A stretch of 64,000 nucleotides of DNA from Piper betle (taxonomy: Eukaryota; Streptophyta; Magnoliopsida; Piperales; Piperaceae), in contig JAURVB010001786.1 of NCBI GenBank assembly GCA_033002965.1, positions 62,001 through 126,000 of the forward strand. Direction: 5' to 3'. A program made the translations under genes and the position numbers. Position 1 is the stretch's first letter, and each line of letters opens with the position of its first letter. Positions 11,787 through 20,951 of the stretch are shown piece by piece. Below the pieces are notes generated by a model, which searched no databases, had not been told where the DNA came from, and saw nothing but the letters and a program-made list of their open reading frames with translations.

Positions 11787-13250
11787 TGTTACGGGTCGTA
11801 ACCGTGGGGCGCCAAGGGAGCTAGGATTTGGCGGTTGGTCCTAGTCGTCCCGAGTCCAGAGCCGGTAGCTGGTGCTATCCGGGTGGTGGAACAACCTACC
11901 GGAGTGCTGGTCGGGTTGGTGTGCAATCGTGGTTCCAACGGGTGCAGGTATCGAGCATGGGTGATCCAGACGCGTGCGAGGTCGAGCCGTGCCGGGAGTA
12001 GTACCGGGAGCGGAGGGTGCAGATGACCGAGCACCGCGACCGAGCATGTGGGCAGCAGTACCGTGTGTGCCGAGCGAGCACGTCGGCGCGAACCAGCAAA
12101 GTGACCGATCAATGCTGGGCAGGACTATCCTGGTGTTGAGGTTGGCGGTGAGCGTCCGGGTCCGAGTGAGTCAGGATCCCGGTACTGAGTGCTGTGGGGG
12201 TCTGGAGCATGCCGAGTGCAGGTTTCGGTACCAGGGCTAGCCGGGGCGAACCAGGAGGGTTCGACCACCTGGCTAGGGTGCACCGGGGCTTTTCAGTAAT
12301 TGCAGCTGGAAACTCCAAGGGTTGGGGTGATGTGAGCTGGCCAAGGAGGACCGTGGATCTGGGGGTCGACGGTGTGGATCAGTTTGGTGACATCACTAGG
12401 TTGGTGACTCATGTGGATCGAGCTGAGCCATTGATCGAAGATTGGATGGTCAGGATCCAAGGGGGTGACGTGCACTATTTCCAGCCCGAAGCCTATATAA
12501 GGAGGTGCTTCATTGTGTTGAGGCAGATCAGAAAGTAGAGAAGAACAACAAGTGAGGAGTAGGAGTGTGTGGGTTCTCAGTGGGGGGAACCACCTTGGTC
12601 GGGAAAGGGGAACTTGGAGTCTGCTGCAGCCAGGCCGTGGGGGATGGACTGGGGCTCCAAGGCAGACTGCCGGTGTAGTCGTGGTCCACCTTTAGACCAA
12701 GGTTCCTACCAGTGTTGTTTGGCAACCCTGCGAGGTATTGCCGAGGGTTGTGAGTGAAGTCCTGTCGAGTGAGGGTCGAGAGGCAAGGTCGTGGGGTTTG
12801 CATGTCCACGACCAGCAAGTAGTCGAGAGTAGGATTACTTGTAGTTATCCTGTATTCATACTAGTGGAATAGAGGTTGGGGAGATTTCCCGTAAAAGTGT
12901 AGTGTTTGCGTCGTGTTTGGCCACCAGTGACTGGACCGGTGATTCCGAGGTCTGGTCGTGCCGGTAATTGGGTGACCGGGACTGGGACGCATAACGCTGC
13001 TGCTTGGCGATTCCGTGTGATCGATAACTTGTTCGGTAAGAGCTAACACCGGTAACCAGGTACCGGTATCAGGGTGCGCCAGCAATCGGGCGTGGTACCG
13101 GGACTGGGGTGTTGGTGCCCGCGTTGCCGCTTTGCGTAGCGGTCACGTGCTGCGTACGGGGGTTGGCTGGTGTTTCCAGGGAGGGAAACACGCCGCACAG
13201 GGGGAAGTCCTAGGCGAAAAATTCTAGACCCAAAGGGGGACCCTGTGATA
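11787..13250 (+). repeat. 3' LTR of the Ty3/gypsy element
   Basis: This 1,464-bp LTR aligns with the rejoined 5' LTR. It begins TGTTACGGG after the purine tract, has a TATATAA box at 12,494–12,500 and ends TGTGATA. The canonical terminal CA is altered to TA. GCTAA follows directly as the target duplication. Confidence 0.92.
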
Positions 13251-13255
13251 GCTAA

Positions 13256-13627
13256 CCTGGTGGCTGTAACGGCATCCACGGCTCTAGCTGGCGTTGTCTT
13301 GGGTACACATGCACTAGGAGTATTCACAATGGCGCTCTAATTTTCCCGGCTTGGCTTCGGTGGTGGCCTGCGAGGACAATGAGGCAAGTGTCGGCCCAGC
13401 TCGACGCGGCGGCTAAGGGGCTTATATTTTGAACCGTGATTTGGATACAATAACTCGGCTAGTGGCTCGGCTAAAGAACGAGCTGGAGCATGCCCAAGGA
13501 ACGGTGAATCTTTATATAGAAAAATGCGATATGAGCGGCTTGAGTCGAGCCGCGAAGTGGTGCGCCAGCTTGAAAAGATCGATGCTAGCTTTTGCGACCA
13601 GCTTGACGAAGTAGTGCGCCAGCCTGC
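13256..13627 (+). pseudogene. UPF0496 (DUF677) pseudogene, copy A, 3' fragment
   Basis: This stretch resumes the UPF0496 reading interrupted at 2,758. Across frames it shows VAVTASTALAGVVL, LNRDLDTITRLVARLKNELE and EVVRQLEKIDASFCDQLDEVV, which are typical of plant UPF0496/AT14A-like proteins. At least two frame changes occur. It matches 20,258–20,740 of copy B but lacks the 112-bp hairpin insertion. Its last codons run without a break in frame into cysteine-synthase sequence at about 13,625. It cannot encode a full protein. Confidence 0.75.
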
Positions 13628-14569
13628 AGAAAGCAACATTCTTAATGGTGGAAAGCCAGGTAAGAAATTTTTGACATGAGATTTTTCCCAAAACTATATG
13701 AACTAAGCAAACATATTCTTCGATTTTTTGTAATCCCCTGTTGATTAATTTAAAGGCGCAAACATAATCACCTGTTTAGGTCCTATCATATCACTGGCAA
13801 TGGCGTTGGCTTCAAGCCTAAGATTCTAGACATGGATGTAATGGAAAAGTTCTTGAGGTCAGTAGTTGCCATTTGCAGAATGTAATGGCATTACAATACT
13901 GGGGGAAAAAACCAATTCATTTGAAAGAGTGAAATTATTTTCTAATAAAAAAAATATTACCATTGCAGGTGAGTAGAGATGATGCAGTGAGTATGGCTAG
14001 AAAGTTGGCTTTCAAAGAGGGATTGATGGTATGCTCCTCATTACTTTGCTGTTTGGACAAATTCAGCTCAAAGTAAAGCTAAACAACCTTAGAAACTTCC
14101 CAACTGAGTCAATTAGTCCCATAGTTTACCACATCCAAATGAACCAGGAACTTGAATGAAATGTTTTCAAATGCCAATTTTGTCTGATTTTCACCATGTT
14201 CCAAATGCCAACTTTGTTGGGTAGGTGGGAATTTCATCAGGGGCCAACACAGTTGCTGCACCCAGGCTAGCAAGGAAACCAGAGAACAAAGGCAAACTCA
14301 TTGTGGTAAATTCACATCTTTGTCCTACATACACAACCATCCAAATTACAATTATAACATTGAAGGAACGAACTAGGCCAATTTGATAAACAAAAACATC
14401 TGATTCACGGCAAAAATCTTCCATGTTTTTATTCAAACATTTTTGTTGTATCATGGACTTATAACAGACCATTCATCCAAGCTTTGGGGAGAGGTACTTG
14501 TCTTCTGTGCTGTTCCAAGAACTGAGGCGGGAAGCCGAAGGCATGCAACCAGTTCCTGTCCTGGATTAA
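13628..14569 (+). pseudogene. 3' half of a beta-cyanoalanine/cysteine synthase gene (pseudogene)
   Basis: Five exon pieces with good GT–AG borders are visible: about 13,628–13,659 (ESNILNGGKP), 13,780–13,857 (HITGNGVGFKP, ILDMDVME), 13,969–14,028 (ARKLAFKEGLM), 14,225–14,305 (VGISSGANTVAA, PENKGKLIV) and 14,468–14,569 (HPSFGERYLSSVLFQEL, then stop). This is the C-terminal half of an O-acetylserine(thiol)lyase. The ITGNGVGF and GLMVGISSGANTVAA wording fits the mitochondrial L-3-cyanoalanine synthase branch, which detoxifies cyanide using cysteine. The N-terminal half, with the PLP-binding lysine, is absent. Exon 13,780–13,857 has two apparent 1-base deletions, near its start and near GAAAAG. 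It abuts the UPF0496 fragment in frame. Confidence 0.85.
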
Positions 14570-15141
14570 ATCTCACCTTTTGCTTTTAAAATTCTGTTTG
14601 TTCAATCCTTGCCTTTCAGTGAAATCCTGGGTTTTTTTCAAGACTGTCAATTGTGTGAGGAATGAGAGTCTTTCACTTTTCGAGTCTCTAAAACAACGTC
14701 GAGCCTAATCGAGCTTAATCAAGCTCAATTAGCCCTCTAAAATTTGTGAGAAAATAAGTCATACTATAAAACCATAAACTATCGTTTCTTGTAAAAGGCT
14801 GTAAGCATGATACCTTGTTTTCCATACGGTTCATGACATCATTTATTCTTTGCAAAGTGCAGATAAATGCTAATTATTGACAATTTTACTCATGCCGCAT
14901 CGCATACATCTGTCCTCATAAACATAGACCAAATTAGTTGTGGGTAAGCTTTTTACGATTCCATAACAACAGTTGTAAAGATTTGTTGGGCATCTTCTTC
15001 TAGTCTCCCAATTTGGGCCGTCTCTCTCACATGCACTTGACTGTAGCATAGTTCTTAAGGAAGAGGAGCTCACCACCAGCGTCACGTTCACCCACAGGCT
15101 CTCTCGTTTTCTTTTTCTTTTTTTTTAAATAAAAAACTTAG

Positions 15142-15172
<31 letters not shown>

Positions 15173-15960
15173 TAGAGCCGGGAATATTCCAAGGGATATG
15201 ACATTTTGACCCGCCATCCCTTGGTCTTAACCTCCCTCACATTCATAGGCCCCCTGTCACCGGCCTATGTCCCTTACCTTGTTGTGTTTCAATTTTACAG
15301 ATCATGTACTAAAAAAATCAACTATGTGACGTTTTTTTTTAAAGGTTGTGTTTTTTAATTTTAATTTTTATTATTTATTGTGATTATGGTTCAAAATAAT
15401 AATATTTTTTTTCAAAATTTTCTATATTTTAAAGTTATTCTACTCCAAAACTTCTATCATTATTACTCAAAACTTCATGATTGTTTTGTCCCATTTGTTA
15501 TTTATATTTTATAATAAAAATTTATTATATTTAGCCTTGTATAATATAATTGGTGAAGGCATAAAATAAATTTTAATTTATAGTGATAAAAATAGAATAT
15601 AAACTTTTACACACATATTTGTCGTGTATTCTTCTGGTAAACTCACATCAAAATAACACATAAATCAATTAAAATCGGTCAAATTTGATTGAATCTTATG
15701 CCAATTTTCGATATCAACCGGTCAAAATGTTAAACTAATTTATTTAATTTATATATTTATCTATATTATAGCTATTAGTCCCAAGTAAAACAAAGTAAAC
15801 AAATAAAAAGAGTTCTCCAATGGGGAAATGGATAAAAGTCAAACCAGCACATATACCATATATTTATGGCATGAATAAATCTCTTTTTTATTTATGAAAA
15901 ACATAATAATTAAGGCGTGTATAGAAAGGGCAATTTCGTAAATCTACCACACACCCCCAC
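14570..15960. other. AT-rich intergenic region
   Basis: I see no gene. The sequence is AT-rich, with poly-T tracts near 15,110–15,130 and 15,330–15,410 and an AAAT run near 15,145–15,170. A short stretch at 14,700–14,740 has the GAGCTTAATC wording of the dispersed GAGTCGAG repeats. Confidence 0.6.
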
Positions 15961-15963
15961 CGC

Positions 15964-15971
15964 TATAAATA
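15964..15971 (+). promoter_or_regulatory. TATA box of the SRC2-like gene
   Basis: TATAAATA lies 58 bp upstream of the translation start at 16,029, which leaves room for a TSS about 30 bp downstream of the box and a short leader. Confidence 0.6.
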
Positions 15972-16028
15972 TCCCTCTTGCCGGACCGTAATATCTACGC
16001 TTCCCACGAATCCTCCGAACGTACGAAA

Positions 16029-17955
16029 ATGGCCCCCACCGAGGTGCGCGTCACCATCACCCGCGCTAAGCACCTCAAGAATGTCAACTGGCGCAGCGGC
16101 GCGCTCCGCCCCTACGCCGTCGCCTGGCTCCACCCCGCCGCCAAGTGCTCCACCCGCGTCGCCGTCGACATCGACTCCGACGACGGCGGCGTCGACGCCG
16201 CCTGGGACGGCGAGGTCCTCGCCATCCCACTCCCGCCCTACCTCCCCGCCGCCGACGCCGTACTCTACCTCGACGTCGTCCACGCCGCCGCCCCAGGAGA
16301 TGACGCCCCCAATCGGCTCGTCGGCTGCGCCCGCCTCCCCCTCCGCGACCTCCTCGACGATCCCGGCGCCGCCGTCCCCCGCTCGTTGAAGCTCAAGTGC
16401 CCCTCCGGCCGCCCCCAGGGCAAGATCGAGGTGGAGGTCGCCGTCCGCGATTCCCGGCCCTACGCTCCACCGCCGCCGCGGGGCGTGGACTACGGGTACC
16501 ACTACTCCACGTCCCCCGCCGTATGCGGCCGGCGCTCCTCCCGCAGTACGCGGCCGGCCCTCCTCCGCAGTACGCCGCCGGGGCTCCTCCGCAGTACGCC
16601 GCCGGGGCTCCTCCGCAGTACGCGGCCGGCCCTCCTCCGCAGTACGCGGCCGGCCCTCCTCCGCAGTACGCGGCCGGCCCTCCTCCGCCGTGCGCGGCCG
16701 GCCCTCCTCCGCCGTACGCGGCCGGCCCTCCTCCGCCGTACGCGGCCGGCCCTCCTCCGCAGTGCGCCGCCGGCCCTCCTCCGCAGTGCGCCGCCGGCCC
16801 TCCTCCGCAGTGCGCGGCCGGCCCTCCTCCGCAGTACGCGGCCGGCCCTCCTCCGCAGTACGCGGCCGGCCCTCCTCCGCAGTGCGCGGCCGGCCCTCCT
16901 CCGCCGTGCGCGGCCGGCCCTCCTCCGCCGTGCGCGGCCGGCCCTCCTCCGCCGTGCGCGGGCCGGCCCTCCTCCGCCGTGCGCGGCGGAGGAGCGGCCG
17001 GCCCTCCTCCGCAGTACGCGGCCGGCCCTCCTCCGCAGTACGCGGCCGGCCCTCCTCCGCAGTACGCGGCCGGCCCTCCTCCGCCGTGCGCGGCCGGCCC
17101 TCCTCCGCCGTGCGCGGCCGGCCCTCCTCCGCCGTGCGCGGCCGGCCCTCCTCCGCCGTGCGCGGCCGGCCCTCCTCCGCCGTGCGCGGCCGGCCCTCCT
17201 CCGCCGTGCGCGGCCGGCCCTCCTCCGCCGTGCGCGGCCGGCCCTCCTCCGCCGTGCGCGGCCGGCCCTCCTCCGCAGTGCGCGGCCGGCCCTCCTCCGC
17301 AGTGCGCGGCCGGCCCTCCTCCTCCGCAGTACGCCGCCGGGGCTCCTCCGCAGTGCGCGGCCGGCCCTCCTCCGCAGTGCGCCGCCGGCCCTCCTCCTCC
17401 GCAGTACGCGGCCGGGGCTCCTCCGCAGTGCGCGGCCGGCCCTCCTCCGCAGTACGCGGCGGGGGTTCCGGCGTATGGCGCGCAGGGGTTCCCGTACGGG
17501 TACGGGGGGGAGAGGAAGAAGGAGAGCAAGTTTGGGATGGGGACGGGGTTGGCGGTGGGGGCGGCGGCGGGGTTGCTCGGCGGGTTGGCGTTGGCCGAGG
17601 GTGTGGATTATGTGGAGGATTTGATCGCCGAGGTTGTGACCGAGAAGGTGGAGGAAGATCTCAGCTCCGACGACGTCGGCAGCGGCGACGACTCCTCCGC
17701 AGTATGCGGCCGGGGCTCCTCCGCAGTACGCGGCGGGGGTTCCGGCGTATGGCGCGCAGGGGTACACGTACGGGTACGGGGGGCGGGAGGAAGAAGGAGA
17801 GCAAGTTTGGGATGGGGACGGGGTTGGCGGTGGGGGCGGCGGCGGGGTTGCTCGGCGGGTTGGCGTTGGCCGAGGGTGTGGATTATGTGGAGGATTTGAT
17901 CGCCGAGGATGTGGCCGAGAAGGTGGAGGAAGACGGCAGCGACGACGATTGGTGA
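16029..17955 (+). CDS. SRC2-like C2-domain protein with expanded repeat region; frame broken
   Basis: The ATG at 16,029 opens a type-II-like C2 domain (about residues 1–125, beginning [19 protein letters not shown]), as in plant SRC2/ERG-type stress-responsive proteins that bind membranes. A proline-rich region with an [12 protein letters not shown] repeat follows (16,518–17,465), then a small-residue hydrophobic segment ([21 protein letters not shown]) and an acidic tail. The C2 frame does not run into the repeat frame: two single-C surpluses near 16,515 and 16,542 would each shift it by one. The C-terminal module occurs twice, about 270 bp apart (17,452–17,690 and 17,724–17,955), and the second copy needs another shift (near 17,780) to end EEDGSDDDW plus stop. 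The locus is either a recent pseudogene or carries assembly errors in a hard repeat. The extent given is the whole broken reading, not one continuous ORF. Confidence 0.7.
16518..17465 (+). repeat. 24-bp coding minisatellite (about 38 units)
   Basis: The unit GGCCGGCCCTCCTCCGCAGT plus ACGC (24 bp) repeats almost without interruption. Variants change CAG to CCG, TAC to TGC, or CGGCCGG to CGCCGGG. In the C2-protein repeat frame it encodes [16 protein letters not shown] or AAGAPPQY. One extra G near 16,960 is compensated by a short irregular unit at 16,978–17,000. The unit has no stop codon in any frame that shows a long ORF, which explains the overlapping ORFs on both strands. Confidence 0.95.
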
Positions 17956-18053
17956 TCCTCGGTATCAATTACTGCTTTTGGACGATAATGCCTTATGTCT
18001 TTTGTTGTGTGAATATCGATATACATGGCGTAGCCTTGATTGGCAAAGCGATG

Positions 18054-18344
18054 GATAGTGGTTTTTCTGCCGGGAACTCGAAAATAATATTTATGAGTGT
18101 TTGTAAGTGTTGCTACAGTCGTGGTTATTCTGCTGGGAACTCGAAAATAATGTTTATGAGTGTTTGTATTGTGGTTTTTCTGCTGGGAACTCGAAAATAA
18201 TATTTATGAGTGTTTGTAAGTGTTGCTACGGCCGTGGTTATTCTGCTAGGAACTCAAAAATAATGTTTATGAGTGTTTGTATTGTGGTTTTTCTGCTGGG
18301 AACTCGAAAATAATATTTATGAGTGTTTGTACGTGTTGCTACAG
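18054..18344 (+). repeat. Tandem repeat in the 3' UTR of the SRC2-like gene
   Basis: Five copies of a module with GGGAACTCGAAAATAAT then TTATGAGTGTTTGTA alternate between a long (about 62 bp, with TGTTGCTAC) and a short (about 51 bp) version. This gives roughly 2.5 copies of a 113-bp higher-order unit. The last unit is the one seen at the left edge of the window. Confidence 0.85.
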
Positions 18345-19475
18345 TGAATCAAAATTTAGCTGCAACATAAATCTAGGAATGATGGGATTTTGTAGGAATC
18401 ACTTGAGTTTGGTGCTGAAATCGGAGAGGTCGAGTAGATAGATTCTTAGGATGATTTGTGCTTCCTCCCTCTCTTTTGCTGTGTTTGTAATCTTTTTGGC
18501 AGGTGTTATGGCAAAACAACTAACTTCACAAAAAGGTATGTAGGTCCTACGCGTACCTTAAAAACAGGCTAAAATCGGGGACGTAATATTTCTAATTAAA
18601 GAGATATAAACTAATCAAATAAAACACTACATGGAGTTTGCTATGACAGATACTAGAGCAAATCTCTGACCGTTGGGGGGTGGAAAGGGGATGAAGCTGC
18701 TCAACACCAACTCCTTTTTAAAAAATGATTTCAATTTCTTTCTTAAATATTTTCCTTGGATAAATCTTCAAGATTGGATATTGTATTATAATCTATAAAT
18801 TTGCTTATCATCATTATCCACAGCTCTCGCTCTCTCCATACCGATCAGTTGTAGCTTCTTGTTTTTCCGGCATGAGTTTCATCTCTGGCCATGGGAAAGG
18901 AGATTAAAGCTTTCTGTAGATCAGGTTTTGGAGATTTTTCAGGTAATTTAATACTTAATTTGTCAAATTGCATGCTTTTCAAAATCAGTTTCATCTTTGC
19001 TTCTTTTTTTCTAAATTGTTATGGCACAAATTTAATTGGTTCTGCACATCAAATTATTGGCACATATATACATCATTAATTATATATTTGTGATTTGATT
19101 GTGCTTGATTTGAGGGTGGCAGTGTCTCCACCGTTGAGCCCAGGTCCATATCTACAGCCGTCGATCTTTGCGAGGAATACGCGAACGCATTTCAGACCAA
19201 GTCCTACAATCAATATTGGGCCCCGATTGTTCTCGATTTGACATGTGGCAATGCATCCAATCATAATTCCTGGGAATCAACGGCTGTAAATGGATTTGAC
19301 AGCGTCGCCACCGCCCGTTTTCCATCTTATCGCCTATTCGCCGAGCATCTCCTCAGACCCGGACCAATCGACGGTCAATAAATTTTGGGCCCCACTCTAG
19401 CTCACGATTGATTCAACAATCACAAATTCGGTCGTGGAGTACTTTGCCCGGCGGCCGATGCCTCCTTTCTCGGAG

Positions 19476-19995
19476 GGGTGTTAATCAATCGAGTTCAATT
19501 TGTGTTCGAGCTTGGCTCGAAGTTTAAGTTCTATTCGAATATTTTTTATGTGTTCGAGCTTGATTTTTACTCGAATACACTTAAACTATTTAATTTTTCC
19601 GAGCTTAAATCCAACTCGTTTGTGAGCTCGAAATTAATTCGATTAAAAGTTAAAAGTCACTCAAAAAAAAATACAATCAATGTGGATTAAACTCACAACC
19701 TTGAAGTCATCAAGGTGAATACTTATCATTTCAAATATCTCACTTCTTTGTTATTATATTGTGTAAGTATATATATTATATATATATATAATATAAAAAA
19801 TTATATTATTATATTATTTTAACGAGTTCGAGTTATAATCGAGTCGAGTTGAACACGACCTTGCTCAAACTCGACTCGTAAGATTCAAGTTCGAGTCAAG
19901 TTCGAGCTCGATTATTTAAATATCGAATTTTGAGTCAAATCAAGCCAAACCAAATACTAAATAATCACGAGCTGATTTACTCAATTAACCATCCT
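19476..19995. mobile_element. GAGTCGAG-type non-autonomous DNA element, copy 1 (hAT-like candidate)
   Basis: This AT-rich stretch has clustered CGAGCTTGG, GAGTCGAG and TTCGAGCTC wording and imperfect inverted ends: GGTGTTAATCAATCGAG on the left, and GGTTAATTGAGTAAATCAG when the right end is read on the other strand. The equivalent position in copy A (about 2,630–2,650) has no insert, which supports an insertion into copy B. Flanks CTTTCTCG and CTTCTACG may be a decayed 8-bp duplication. Related copies are at about 52,776 and 57,973. Confidence 0.55.
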
Positions 19996-20519
19996 ACTTC
20001 TACGTGGCCTTCTATTTAAAAACATTGAAGAGACTCGGTCAAAGTTTTCGACCCCTTAGAGCCGCATTGCGGTCGTCCAATGTCCGATTCCAAAAAACAC
20101 GACCACCAAATTTGTTGCCTATTGTATACTCTAGCAACCATTTTGTTCATCGGCTCCACCTCCGCGCCAATTCTTGCTGTCACAAAGAGGGTGCAACGCC
20201 TTGCTCAAACGGCTCGAATTCCGCCGCGACAAAGCTCGAGCTAAGCTTTGGCGAATGGGTTGGTGGCTGTAACGGCTTCCACGGCTCTAGCTGGCGTTGT
20301 CCTGGCTACACATGCACTAGGAGTATTCACAATGGCGGCTCTAATTTTCCCGGCTTGGCTTCGGTGGTGGCCTGCGAGGACAACGAGGCAAGTGTCGGCC
20401 AGCTCGACGCGGCGGCTAAGAGGGCTTATATTTTGAACCGTGATTTGGATACAATAACTCGGCTAGTGGCTCGGCTAAAGAACGAGCTGGAGTATGCCCA
20501 AGGAACGGTGAATCTTTAT

Positions 20520-20631
20520 GAGCAGGACTTGGAGACGCCCGCTGCAGACGCCCATGGAGACGCCATCAGGTCTGACCGTTGATGTTCTTCATCATCAATG
20601 GTCAGGCCTGATGGCGTCTCCATGGGCGTCA
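20520..20631. repeat. 112-bp hairpin insertion in UPF0496 copy B
   Basis: Compared with copy A (13,504–13,530), copy B has extra DNA between AATCTTTAT and ATAGAAAAATGCG. Arms at 20,547–20,584 and 20,593–20,630 are 38 bases each and complementary except for two positions, around an 8-base loop. A leader of about 27 bp precedes the left arm. Confidence 0.85.
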
Positions 20632-20791
20632 TATAGAAAAATGCGAAATGAGCGGCTTGAGTCGAGCCGCGAAGTGGTGCGCCAGCTTGAAAAGATCGAT
20701 GCTAGCTTTTGCGAGCAGCTTGACGAAGTAGTGCGCCAGCCTAATTTTTTCACTATTGGATAATATAAAAAATATTTTTTAATGAAAAGTT

Positions 20792-20797
<6 letters not shown>

Positions 20798-20830
<33 letters not shown>

Positions 20831-20831
20831 C
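20798..20831. repeat. AAT trinucleotide microsatellite
   Basis: About eleven AAT units lie between the UPF0496 remnant and the RPN6 5' UTR. Confidence 0.95.
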
Positions 20832-20951
20832 CACCGCTCTGTCGCCGAGCGGGCAGAGAGAGGGTCGATCGTCGTCTCTGTCGCCGCCGGCGACCGCTTC
20901 TCCGCCGATCTTACGATTTCCGCATCCGCGGGCCGGATTTTCTCCTGGACG

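Larger units (their letters stand above)
2759..13250 (+). mobile_element. Ty3/gypsy-type LTR retrotransposon, gag–protease only, nested
   Basis: The element is bounded by the 5-bp duplication GCTAA (2,754–2,758 and 13,251–13,255). The 5' LTR begins TGTTACGGGTCG at 2,759 and ends TGTGACA at 7,191. The 3' LTR runs 11,787–13,250 and ends in a mutated TGTGATA. Once the inserted solo LTR is removed both LTRs are about 1,465 bp. A Met-tRNA-type primer site (AGGTATCAGAGC) lies at 7,193–7,204 and a purine tract (GGTGGGGGAGA) lies directly before 11,787. The only long ORF is gag–protease (7,301–9,049). Downstream there is only debris that resembles the end of reverse transcriptase. It interrupts the copy-A UPF0496 fragment and contains a solo LTR and a hAT-like element. 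Confidence 0.92.
18892..20757 (+). pseudogene. UPF0496 (DUF677) gene, copy B, broken
   Basis: A possible first exon starts at ATG 18,892 (MGKEIKAFCRSGFG) with a donor after 18,941. The next part (about 19,119–19,384) reads VEPRSISTAVDLCEEYANAF and SYRLFAEHLLRPGP, which fit the N-terminal UPF0496 domain, but it meets a stop. A hAT-like repeat interrupts the gene at about 19,476–19,995. Beyond it are LLKRLEFRRDKARAKLW, VAVTASTALAGVVLATHA, QLDAAAKRAYILNRDLDTI and EVVRQLEKIDASFCEQLDEVV, spread over three frames. A 112-bp hairpin is inserted near 20,520. UPF0496 proteins are plant-specific and membrane-associated, with poorly known roles. Several frameshifts and two insertions make this copy non-functional. 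Confidence 0.75.

Noticed and set aside
16393..17968. Long minus-strand ORFs (378 and 488 codons) opposite the SRC2-like repeat
   Set aside because: The 24-bp unit has no stop in these frames, so they follow from repetition; no non-repeat domain is present.
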